Assembly: GCA_030669775.1 (NCBI GenBank)
Contig: DAOVCZ010000067.1
Coordinates: 1-8,654, forward strand
Reading direction: 5' to 3'
DNA length: 8,654 nt
From: Chloroflexota bacterium
GTDB lineage: Bacteria; Chloroflexota; Anaerolineae; Anaerolineales; UBA4823
How positions within the stretch are numbered: position 1 is the stretch's first letter; every line of letters starts with the position of its first letter. A program made the translations under genes and the position numbers. This document shows, piece after piece, positions 1-5,975 of this stretch. Below the pieces are notes generated by a model. It saw nothing but the letters and a program-made list of their open reading frames with translations, was not told the DNA's origin and ran no database searches.

Positions 1-2
1 TT

Positions 3-80
3 CGCGGTGCTCCTTTTCTTGGCTCCCGTCTAAACGACAATAGATGTATTCCTCAAAGTAATCCACGAACACTTAAGTGA
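3..80 (+). CDS. Possible C-terminal end of an upstream gene (partial)
   Basis: The third frame is open from the window edge to a TGA at 78-80, giving about 25 residues ending in NPRTLK. Its stop overlaps the GTG start of the next gene in a GTGA arrangement, as is usual for translationally coupled genes. The tail is hydrophilic and shows no recognisable domain, so no function can be given. The frame-1 alternative closes earlier, at 31-33. A 25-codon open stretch can occur by chance, so this call rests mainly on the overlap geometry. Confidence 0.35.
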   Translation, partial: RGAPFLGSRLNDNRCIPQSNPRTLK

Positions 81-1660
81 TTAAATCCCTGCGCTCAAAA
101 TTCACGCTTTATCCCTTTCTTTTTGGTATCTACCCTGTTTTAGCCCTTATAGCACATAATGCAGCTGAGATGGAATTAACAGACGGGGGTAGGGCGTTGA
201 TATCTGCAATCTTAGTTCCCCTAGGCCTCTATGTGATCTTGCTGTTTGTGGTCAAGAACCCGACCAAATCAGCCCTGCTAACCTCCTTTTTTCTATTACT
301 TTTTTACTCTTATGGTCAATTGAATATCCTTTCTCGCAGCTGGACGATCTTCAATCTCCCTCTTGGTAGACACCGAATTCTCATTCCCATATATATTGTC
401 ATCTTTATTGTTATCACATGGTTGATCCTGAAAACCAAACGAGACTTATCCGGCAGTACCCGTTTTCTGAATGCGTTTGGGATTATCCTGCTCATATTTC
501 CCCTCTACCAGATCGCGGCTTTCCAAATAGAAGATTACCAGGCACAGCAGAAGCAAGAACAAGCCCTCACCAAATCAAACCTTGTCAGCCTCACCAATGA
601 CCAGCTTCCCCTTGATGTATATTACATTGTCGTGGATGGCTATCCTCGCAGTGATTTTATCTCGCAATATCTTGGGGCAAGCAATACCGAATTTCTGGAA
701 AGTCTGGAAAACAGGGGATTCTTTGTTGCCCATTGCAGCCTGTCTAACTATACTGATACGCGTTTCTCCCTTGCCTCCACCTTAAATATGACTTATTTGG
801 ATGGCGGCGATAATATCCCGCAGGTTATATATCCGGGCTCAACGTTGGACAGCATGATCCGTTCCGGGAATGTCCAGCAGAACTTCTCTGAGTTAGGTTA
901 CACGATCGTCACCTTCGAGTCAGGTTATAAATGGTTGCGCTGGGAGGAGAGCGATATTCACCTAGCTCCCGCTCAGGAACGGTCATCACATTTTTTCAAC
1001 ATCGGCTTCAACGATTTTGAGCAGCTCCTGTTGGACACCACAGCCGCAAAGCTGCTCTTCGACCTCCCATTTATTCTAAACCCGGTCCAAAAGGATCGAT
1101 TAGCAGAAATTGTAAATAATCCCCGTGCTGCCCACCGGGAGCGAGTTCTGTATGCACTGGAAAAATTACCGGCTATACCAGAAGAAATTCCTGGTCCGAA
1201 ATTTGTTTATGCGCACATCATCTTTCCGCACCCGCCTTTTGTCCTGGATGCCGATGGCGGTCCTCTCCAGAATTCTCCCCCTGACGAGCTATCCGCGTAT
1301 GCAGACCAGATAAATTACATCGATAGGAGACTATTGGAGATCGTCGATACTTTGATTGAGAAATCTGACCCCGATCCTGTCATCGTTATTCAGGGTGACC
1401 ACGGTGCCACCATCGAATACCAGGATCTCGGTATTGACCCATCAAAACGCTTAGGGATACTCAATGTCTATTACCTTCCAGCAAATCTCAATGACTCAAT
1501 AACTCCCCATGAAAGCTTGTACCCCACAATTACACCAGTCAATACATTCCGTTTAATCTTCGATCGGTATTTCAATGGTGAATATGGTCTTCTCGACGAT
1601 AAAAGCATCATTGGACGTCAAAGCCCTTACACAAATCTTGAGTGCGCTCTACCGGAATAG
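77..1660 (+). CDS. Membrane-anchored sulfatase / LTA-synthase-like protein
   Basis: This 527-residue protein has five hydrophobic segments (about residues 10-28, 41-60, 65-82, 100-119 and 130-150) followed by a large extracytoplasmic domain, the layout of lipoteichoic-acid-synthase-type enzymes. The domain carries alkaline-phosphatase-superfamily landmarks: VVDG with D187, a nucleophile region NYTDTRFSLAS where T228 (or T226) is the likely catalytic threonine, FAHIIFPHPPF-like histidines H380 and H385, and QGDHGAT with metal ligands D441 and H442. Family members transfer phospho-alcohol groups or hydrolyse sulfate or phosphate esters on surface polymers; the substrate here cannot be read. The GTG start directly follows an in-frame TAA (74-76) and overlaps the stop of a possible upstream frame. 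The next in-frame ATG would remove the first helix. No strong Shine-Dalgarno is visible, consistent with coupling. Two downstream membrane/methyltransferase genes suggest an envelope-glycan role. Confidence 0.82.
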   Translation: MIKSLRSKFTLYPFLFGIYPVLALIAHNAAEMELTDGGRALISAILVPLGLYVILLFVVKNPTKSALLTSFFLLLFYSYGQLNILSRSWTIFNLPLGRHRILIPIYIVIFIVITWLILKTKRDLSGSTRFLNAFGIILLIFPLYQIAAFQIEDYQAQQKQEQALTKSNLVSLTNDQLPLDVYYIVVDGYPRSDFISQYLGASNTEFLESLENRGFFVAHCSLSNYTDTRFSLASTLNMTYLDGGDNIPQVIYPGSTLDSMIRSGNVQQNFSELGYTIVTFESGYKWLRWEESDIHLAPAQERSSHFFNIGFNDFEQLLLDTTAAKLLFDLPFILNPVQKDRLAEIVNNPRAAHRERVLYALEKLPAIPEEIPGPKFVYAHIIFPHPPFVLDADGGPLQNSPPDELSAYADQINYIDRRLLEIVDTLIEKSDPDPVIVIQGDHGATIEYQDLGIDPSKRLGILNVYYLPANLNDSITPHESLYPTITPVNTFRLIFDRYFNGEYGLLDDKSIIGRQSPYTNLECALPE

Positions 1661-1703
1661 ATTTTGGCTCGTGGTCAAATTCCCCCGGGTTCGAGGTCTC
1701 AAA

Positions 1704-1734
1704 TTCATAGTTTATCGAATAACGCGCTTATAAT
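1704..1734 (+). promoter_or_regulatory. Candidate sigma-70-type promoter for the small protein / methyltransferase pair
   Basis: A perfect TATAAT lies at 1729-1734 in the 109-bp gap before the gene starting at 1770. Only a weak -35 (TTCATA at 1704-1709, spacer 19) is present, so the call rests on the -10 box and its position. Transcription would begin near 1741, leaving a leader of about 30 nt that includes GGAGGAG at 1761-1767. Confidence 0.4.
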
Positions 1735-1769
1735 ATTTACCAATAGATTAACTCATTACCGGAGGAGCG

Positions 1770-1997
1770 ATGGACATCGGAGTTCTCAACCATTCTCAAA
1801 TTTTTACGGCATTGTTCTCATCATTGGCGCGCGAGTTTGCTTACCTGGACCCCGGTTCGGGTAGCTACTTTGTCCAATTATTGCTGGCCAGCCTGATGGG
1901 TGCGTTATTTGTGATCGGTGTTTACCGCAAGAAAGTGACAGATTTTTTCCGCAATCTTTTTTCAAAACGCGAGGCTGATGAAGAGCTTGACGAATAA
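1770..1997 (+). CDS. Small single-pass membrane protein with YLDPGSGSY motif
   Basis: A 75-residue protein. The start is fixed by a strong Shine-Dalgarno (GGAGGAG, 1761-1767) just upstream of the ATG. An N-terminal stretch of about 24 residues leads into YLDPGSGSY (25-33), then one membrane helix (about 33-52), a basic anchor RKK (53-55) and a charged C-terminal tail ending in acidic residues. Small proteins with a Y-[IL]-DPG-[ST]-GS motif before a single helix recur in bacterial genomes without an assigned function; this is from memory, not a search. The gene lies between the sulfatase-like gene and the methyltransferase and overlaps the latter by 20 bp, so it is probably co-translated with it and may act as a partner of one of these envelope enzymes. 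Confidence 0.8.
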   Translation: MDIGVLNHSQIFTALFSSLAREFAYLDPGSGSYFVQLLLASLMGALFVIGVYRKKVTDFFRNLFSKREADEELDE

Positions 1998-3375
1998 GAG
2001 GAGTGTTTCCGGTTCTTTCCGCGATCCAACCGGCTTTCTATTTACGGATAATAGAATACTTTATCGCCAGATCAACCCATCTGGTTTTGATGATTATTTC
2101 TTATTACGAAATTCAGGTCTTTACCAAGAATTAACCGCGGCTGAATTGTTGATCCCCCACGAGGAGATCAGCGAATATAATCAGAACTCCCCTCCTGATC
2201 AAATTGTGATTAAACCAGAAAAAGTTGGCTTTATCTCCTATCCATACGAGTGGAGCTTCAGCCAGTTAAAAAACGCGGCTCAACACACTCTTAAGATCCA
2301 AAAAATTGCTTTGCAGAAAGGCATGTCGCTTAAGGATTGCAGTGCTTACAACGTTCAGTTTCTGCATGGCAAACCAATATTGATTGACACCTTGTCCTTT
2401 GAGCGCTACCGGGAAGGAGAACCCTGGGCAGCATATCGCCAGTTTTGCCAGCATTTTCTCGCCCCCCTGGCGCTGATGGCTTACACCGATGTACGCTTAA
2501 GCCAGTTCTTGCGAATTTACATCGATGGCATCCCTCTCGATCTGGCCAGCAAATTACTCCCCAAGAAGACATCCCTGAATTTCTCGCTAAATGTGCATAT
2601 CCACATCCATGCCAAATCCCAAGCTCGGTATTCCGAAAAAGAGATCGATCGCGACAAGAATCACAGGCAGATAAAGGAACACCAACTTCTCGGTCTGGTT
2701 GACAGCCTGGCATCAGGTATCAACAAATTGACTTGGAAACCCGATCAAACTGATTGGGCTGAATACGAGAAATTCCACAATTATTCTCCTGACGCTCTGC
2801 AGCACAAAAGTGATTTGGTTGCTCATTATCTTTCTCAGACCCAGTCTTCATTGGTGTGGGACATGGGAGCAAATGTTGGTAGGTTTAGCCGGCTAGCCAG
2901 CCAACAAAAGATCGATACCATTGCCTTTGACATCGATCCAGGCGCTGTGGAAGTAAACTACCTCCAGGCGGTCGAGGACGGCGACCGGCATCTTCTACCC
3001 CTGGTTGCAGATTTAACAAATCCCAGTCCTGGGTTAGGTTGGGCTCATGAGGAGCGGCAATCCTTGTTGGAGCGAGGTCCTGCGGACACAGTCTTAGCGC
3101 TCGCCTTGATCCACCATCTGGCAATTGGTAATAATGTCCCCTTTAATAAACTGGCCGAATTTTTTAGTCGAATTTGTAAATGGCTGATCATTGAATTTAT
3201 TCCTAAGCATGACCCTCAGGTGAACCGACTTTTGAAAGTACGTCAAGACATCTTTTCTGATTACGATCAAGACCATTTTCTTGAAGAATTCTGCGATTAT
3301 TTTGAACTCCTCACCCAGCAAAAGATCAAAGACACAGATCGAGTCCTGTTCCTGCTTATGAACAAGAATTCTTGA
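1978..3375 (+). CDS. Two-domain class I SAM-dependent methyltransferase (NoeA-like)
   Basis: A 465-residue soluble protein. The C-terminal half is a Rossmann methyltransferase: motif I VWDMGANVGRFS (293-304, with D295, G297 and G301), the acidic post-I motif FDID (D318, D320), and a motif IV-like stretch around D370 followed by LALIHHL (H379, H380). The N-terminal half begins SGSFRDPTGFLF and contains LKDCSAYNVQF and PILIDTLSFE, blocks I associate with proteins annotated as methyltransferases or nodulation protein NoeA-like. The acceptor is unknown; the context suggests a glycan or lipid precursor. The ATG at 1978 overlaps the preceding gene by 20 bp, with GAGG at 1971-1974 closely upstream. 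No later in-frame ATG precedes the conserved SFRD motif, so this start is favoured; TTG at 1987 is the only close alternative. The gene ends in TGA with no obvious terminator behind it. Confidence 0.82.
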   Translation: MKSLTNKRSVSGSFRDPTGFLFTDNRILYRQINPSGFDDYFLLRNSGLYQELTAAELLIPHEEISEYNQNSPPDQIVIKPEKVGFISYPYEWSFSQLKNAAQHTLKIQKIALQKGMSLKDCSAYNVQFLHGKPILIDTLSFERYREGEPWAAYRQFCQHFLAPLALMAYTDVRLSQFLRIYIDGIPLDLASKLLPKKTSLNFSLNVHIHIHAKSQARYSEKEIDRDKNHRQIKEHQLLGLVDSLASGINKLTWKPDQTDWAEYEKFHNYSPDALQHKSDLVAHYLSQTQSSLVWDMGANVGRFSRLASQQKIDTIAFDIDPGAVEVNYLQAVEDGDRHLLPLVADLTNPSPGLGWAHEERQSLLERGPADTVLALALIHHLAIGNNVPFNKLAEFFSRICKWLIIEFIPKHDPQVNRLLKVRQDIFSDYDQDHFLEEFCDYFELLTQQKIKDTDRVLFLLMNKNS

Positions 3376-3476
3376 TCCACCAAAAAACCCTGAATTCCCC
3401 CTATTTATATTGTCGGCTTTCTGCATGGCTTCTTATCTCTATGCCTGACCGATCATTGCCTTCCAGAGTTAGGTAG

Positions 3477-3662
3477 CGTTGCGCCGATAGTTTCGTGATC
3501 CCATTGGCTGTAGGCATTATCGGCACAATGTCCGGCGTTCTGGTAATAAGCTCCTATTTTGCTGATTGCTATCCCTGGGCTATGCCAAGGTTGATTGCCA
3601 ACAATTTCCTGGAAAAGGGCCTGCCTTTATACCGCTTGGTGTTCAGTCTGGGTGAAGCGTAA
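3477..3662 (+). pseudogene. Relic resembling the C-terminus of an ABC-2 type permease
   Basis: A frame opens after a TAG (3474-3476) and reads about 61 codons to a TAA at 3660-3662. It includes DSFVIPLAVGIIGTMSGVL, a short loop, then CYPWAMPRLIANNFLEKG. A glycine-rich hydrophobic helix followed by a YPW-[AT]-MP motif is what I recall from the last part of multi-helix ABC-2 (lantibiotic-export-type) permeases of about 250 residues. The upstream helices and an ATP-binding partner are missing, and no Shine-Dalgarno precedes the only possible start (GTG 3495). It most likely remains from a deleted transporter operon; a small expressed membrane peptide is less likely. The family call is from motif memory. 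Confidence 0.45.
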
Positions 3663-3690
3663 ATCCTATTTATTATAGAGAATTTTGACC

Positions 3691-3748
3691 TTTCCCGTCG
3701 GGACGTACTTCAGTAACTTTCTTTGTTTATTGAAATTTCCCCTCGAAA
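3691..3748 (+). repeat. Two TTTCCC-TCG boxes upstream of the first sigma-54 promoter
   Basis: TTTCCCGTCGGGA (3691-3703) and TTTCCCCTCGAAA (3736-3748) match at 10 of 13 positions, with starts 45 bp apart. Each has dyad character: TCCCG-T-CGGGA in the first, ATTTC-N5-GAAAT around the second. They lie roughly 60-120 bp upstream of the expected transcription start, a typical position for enhancer-binding-protein sites. Chance occurrence in AT-rich DNA is possible. Confidence 0.3.
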
Positions 3749-3782
3749 TCCCCAATGTTATCAAGGCCTTTGCATATTTGTT

Positions 3783-3798
3783 TGGCTTGTTTCTTGCA
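3783..3798 (+). promoter_or_regulatory. Sigma-54 (-24/-12) promoter upstream of the lipoprotein gene
   Basis: The site reads TGGCTTG-N4-TTGCA against the RpoN consensus TGGCACG-N4-TTGCW. The invariant GG (3784-3785) and GC (3796-3797) are separated by exactly 10 bp. Transcription should start near 3809, giving a leader of about 44 nt before the GTG at 3853. The site is intergenic and correctly oriented, and an almost identical copy precedes rpoN in the same window. Confidence 0.72.
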
Positions 3799-3841
3799 CG
3801 GTATCCGTTATCGGTCATGCTTATTTAGCCCCATCCAATGA

Positions 3842-3846
3842 CAGAG
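3842..3846 (+). promoter_or_regulatory. Shine-Dalgarno AGAGG that selects the GTG start at 3853
   Basis: AGAGG lies 6 nt before GTG 3853. The in-frame ATG at 3838 has no purine-rich sequence upstream and would place this site inside the coding region. GTG 3853 also gives a more compact N-terminus before the hydrophobic signal segment. Confidence 0.55.
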
Positions 3847-3852
3847 GTTGTC

Positions 3853-4359
3853 GTGCAAATACAGATCAAAATATCCCCCATCATAGAGATCATCTTATTA
3901 ACCATGTTGATGGGAACAGCATGTTCACCAAATATGCTGAGTTCAGAACGCGAACAAACGGACAATCAAGCCACCTCTGTTCGTATCCTTCCAGAGAAAA
4001 GTTCTCCACAATCAGTCTCAGATACGATACCTGTCAAGGCTGACCGATCTCCTCCTGCGGATATGGTCGCGTTTGAGGGAAGCGTTTTCGTCGCCTCTAC
4101 CAAACCTATCGTGAATCACTGGCATCGAGCTGGCTGGCAGATCGCCAGGCAATCTCTTACAGTCGAAGTTGATCAGGTTCCTGTGGATTGCACACTCTAT
4201 CGACATCTCGGTGTAGAGGACCAGTGGATCGGCAGCTGTTCTGGTTATACCTTAATCCCTAGGGATGGCGCCAGCCATATTGCTGTCATGCACACGCAAC
4301 CAGATGGAACTTCAAGCTTAGTTCAAGTCGCTCCACCTCCTGATTCAAACGGACCCTGA
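3853..4359 (+). CDS. Predicted small lipoprotein, probably sigma-54 controlled
   Basis: A 168-residue protein of unrecognised family. The N-terminus is a short signal: one lysine, a hydrophobic run (about 10-20), then MGTAC with C24 as the likely lipidated cysteine; glycine at -3 makes the lipobox imperfect. A polar, Ser/Pro-rich linker (about 25-70) leads to a compact C-terminal domain (about 71-165) beginning VAFEGSVFV and containing two cysteines (C113, C129) that could form a disulfide outside the membrane. An alternative ATG at 3838 would add five residues but lacks a ribosome-binding site. The gene lies directly behind a sigma-54 promoter and upstream of rpoN, with no visible terminator between them. 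It is therefore a likely target of, or sensor accessory for, the adjacent kinase/activator pair; that role is an inference. Confidence 0.72.
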   Translation: MQIQIKISPIIEIILLTMLMGTACSPNMLSSEREQTDNQATSVRILPEKSSPQSVSDTIPVKADRSPPADMVAFEGSVFVASTKPIVNHWHRAGWQIARQSLTVEVDQVPVDCTLYRHLGVEDQWIGSCSGYTLIPRDGASHIAVMHTQPDGTSSLVQVAPPPDSNGP

Positions 4360-4380
4360 ACCAAATCACCTGTTGACACC

Positions 4381-4394
4381 TTACACATTTGTAA
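4381..4394. repeat. Perfect inverted repeat TTACA-N4-TGTAA before rpoN
   Basis: Five-base arms (4381-4385 and 4390-4394) flank CATT. No T-run follows, so it is not an intrinsic terminator. The size and spacing fit a dimeric regulator site, about 25 bp upstream of the sigma-70 -35 box. A 5-bp arm can arise by chance. Confidence 0.3.
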
Positions 4395-4411
4395 ACCTCA
4401 CTTAGCCTATC

Positions 4412-4444
4412 TTATCTTGACAAAACCTTTGGTTATCTTGATAA
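4412..4444 (+). repeat. Direct repeat TTATCTTGAYAA, two copies 21 bp apart
   Basis: Copies at 4412-4423 (TTATCTTGACAA) and 4433-4444 (TTATCTTGATAA) differ at one position. The second is nearly palindromic (TTATC-TT-GATAA). The 21-bp period is two helical turns, putting both on one DNA face. The copies overlap the -35 and -10 boxes of the sigma-70 promoter and lie about 55-87 bp upstream of the sigma-54 start, so one bound protein could repress the first and activate the second. Confidence 0.45.
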
Positions 4445-4445
4445 T
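4417..4445 (+). promoter_or_regulatory. Near-consensus sigma-70 promoter for rpoN
   Basis: TTGACA at 4417-4422 is a perfect -35 hexamer. After a 17-bp spacer comes GATAAT (4440-4445), matching five of six -10 positions. Transcription would begin near 4452, about 100 nt before the rpoN start. It probably supplies basal rpoN expression independent of RpoN. Confidence 0.65.
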
Positions 4446-4472
4446 CATAGACGGTATTGTTGTTATTCGGGC

Positions 4473-4488
4473 GGGCATGATTCTTGCA
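4473..4488 (+). promoter_or_regulatory. Sigma-54 (-24/-12) promoter directly upstream of rpoN
   Basis: The site reads GGGCATG-N4-TTGCA against TGGCACG-N4-TTGCW, with GG at 4474-4475 and GC at 4486-4487 separated by exactly 10 bp. The expected start is near 4499, giving a 55-nt leader before ATG 4554. From GG onward it matches the promoter at 3784-3804 at 17 of 21 positions. It implies that rpoN is transcribed by its own product. Confidence 0.75.
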
Positions 4489-4553
4489 CCATATGGTGGG
4501 ACTCAGTTCAAATTCCATCCACTAACAATACCAATCAAAGAGAAGTAACCATT

Positions 4554-5975
4554 ATGCTTCAAACTCAGTTACGCCCGTCAACTCAGCTTCGACCCTTGAC
4601 AACTGCCCACCTGGCGCAGACTATGGCTTTAATCGAGCTTTCAGCTGTAGAGCTGGAGCAAAAAGTCCAGGCAGAATTAGCCAAGAATCCTGCCTTGGAA
4701 GTCAAAGACGCTCGTCGCTGTCCTGTCTGCAAACGCCAGTACGCTGATAAGGGACCTTGCCCTCGCTGTCATCCAGCCCAAACTCAACAACCGGACCAAC
4801 CCATCGTCTTTGTTTCTCCCCGGTACGACTTTGTTCACACCCGCCGTGATGAAGAAACTGTGCAGGAAAGAGACGGGCAGCTGGCGAAGGAGGACCTCCC
4901 AACTTATGTCCTAAAACAAATCGCACCTGAGCTGCCAACTGAAGACCGCCAGATCGCGGCTTTTATCCTCTCCAATCTGGATGAGGATGGTCTCCTCGAG
5001 ATCCCAATAATTGAAGTAGCACGTTACTACCATGTTCCCCTGTCCCGAGTTGGTGGGGTGATCGCTCTGATTCAACATGCTGATCCAATTGGTGTTGGAT
5101 CTCCATCACCGCAGGATGCCTTGCTTGTCCAGCTGGAAGTGCTCGCTGAACATCAATCTGTCCCCCCACATGCTCCAACCGCCATCCAGGAAGGCATGGA
5201 TTTGCTCAGCCGCCATCAATATGCTGAACTTGCTCGCCAGATCAATATCCAGGTTAACCAGGTCGAAGAGATAGCTCGATTTATGTGCGATAACCTCAAT
5301 CCTTTCCCTGGACGGGCATACTGGGGTGACATCCGTACGGGTCAAAGTGATACGCCCCCTGTATTCACCCAACCGGATGCCATCATCACACCGGTTGATG
5401 ATTCGCCTGAAGCACCGCTGGTAGTTGAAGTTTTTTCACCTTATGCTGGAATTTTAAGAGTCAACCCCCTCTTTCGGCAGGCGATAAACCAGGTAGCTGA
5501 AAACAACACGGAACAATGGAAATCCGATTTAGGTCGAGCTGAATTATTGGTAAAATGTCTCCAACAGCGCACTACAACCATCGTACGGCTGATGCGTCGC
5601 CTGGCTGTTATACAGCGTGAATTCATCTTGCATGGCGATAAGCATCTTCGCCCACAAACTCGCGCCAGTCTGGCTAAAGAGCTTCAGGTTCACGAGTCGA
5701 CGATTTCCAGAGCTGTATCCAGTAAATCTGTCCAGATGCCCAATGGGCATATTATCCCGCTTTCAAAATTTTTCGATCGCAGTCTCCAGGTACGCACTGC
5801 GCTAAAGCAAATTATTGAAGAAGAGAAATCTCCATTGAGCGATAGTGCCATCTCCATACTTCTCGATGAGCAGGGTTACTCAGTTGCCAGGCGTACTGTG
5901 GCAAAATACAGGGCTATGGAGGGAATCCTCCCCTCCCATTTACGCCAATCACAAGATGTCGTTGAGGTTTCATGA
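4554..5975 (+). CDS. rpoN: RNA polymerase sigma-54 factor
   Basis: This 473-residue protein is close to the usual RpoN length. Region I is present at the N-terminus, ending ELSAVELEQKVQAELAKNPALE (about 29-49), a block shared with classical RpoN. It is followed by a cysteine cluster C56-x2-C59-x9-C69-x2-C72, a likely zinc knuckle absent from the enterobacterial protein. The core-binding region covers about 110-300, with FSPYAGILRVNPLFRQA near its end. The DNA-binding part has a helix-turn-helix HESTISRAV (H380 on) and the diagnostic RpoN box ARRTVAKYR (445-453), which reads the -24 element. RpoN directs RNA polymerase to -24/-12 promoters and needs an AAA+ activator to melt DNA; such an activator is encoded two genes downstream. 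Upstream DNA carries both a sigma-70 and a sigma-54 promoter. A weak purine-rich AGAGAAG precedes the ATG. The stop overlaps the kinase start (ATGA). Confidence 0.96.
   Translation: MLQTQLRPSTQLRPLTTAHLAQTMALIELSAVELEQKVQAELAKNPALEVKDARRCPVCKRQYADKGPCPRCHPAQTQQPDQPIVFVSPRYDFVHTRRDEETVQERDGQLAKEDLPTYVLKQIAPELPTEDRQIAAFILSNLDEDGLLEIPIIEVARYYHVPLSRVGGVIALIQHADPIGVGSPSPQDALLVQLEVLAEHQSVPPHAPTAIQEGMDLLSRHQYAELARQINIQVNQVEEIARFMCDNLNPFPGRAYWGDIRTGQSDTPPVFTQPDAIITPVDDSPEAPLVVEVFSPYAGILRVNPLFRQAINQVAENNTEQWKSDLGRAELLVKCLQQRTTTIVRLMRRLAVIQREFILHGDKHLRPQTRASLAKELQVHESTISRAVSSKSVQMPNGHIIPLSKFFDRSLQVRTALKQIIEEEKSPLSDSAISILLDEQGYSVARRTVAKYRAMEGILPSHLRQSQDVVEVS

Larger units (their letters stand above)
3376..3852. 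other. 477-bp stretch with no intact gene: permease relic plus promoter region
   Basis: No complete gene is supported here on either strand. The first half holds a short reading frame resembling the end of an ABC-2 permease (3477-3662). The second half is AT-rich, with short inverted and direct repeats (3691-3748) and a sigma-54 promoter element (3783-3798) that precedes the lipoprotein gene. No hairpin followed by a T-run was found after the methyltransferase stop. Confidence 0.6.

Noticed and set aside
1664..1864. Open frame of 66 codons just after the sulfatase-like gene
   Set aside because: It covers the promoter and Shine-Dalgarno of the 75-residue protein, has a low-complexity basic composition and lacks a ribosome-binding site.
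2330..2713. 127-codon minus-strand frame within the methyltransferase gene
   Set aside because: Cys/Arg-rich shadow of a well-supported + strand gene; no start signal or recognisable motif.
3723..4043. Open frame of 106 codons overlapping the lipoprotein start
   Set aside because: It contains the sigma-54 promoter, has no ribosome-binding site and no domain-like sequence, and overlaps a better gene in another frame.
4373..4401. Second perfect TTGACA (4373-4378) upstream of rpoN
   Set aside because: No -10-like hexamer occurs at 16-18 bp spacing (around 4395-4402 the sequence is CCTCAC-like), unlike the TTGACA at 4417.
4360..4553. Terminator between the lipoprotein gene and rpoN
   Set aside because: The only clear hairpin (4381-4394) has 5-bp AT-rich arms and no T-run, so read-through is more likely.
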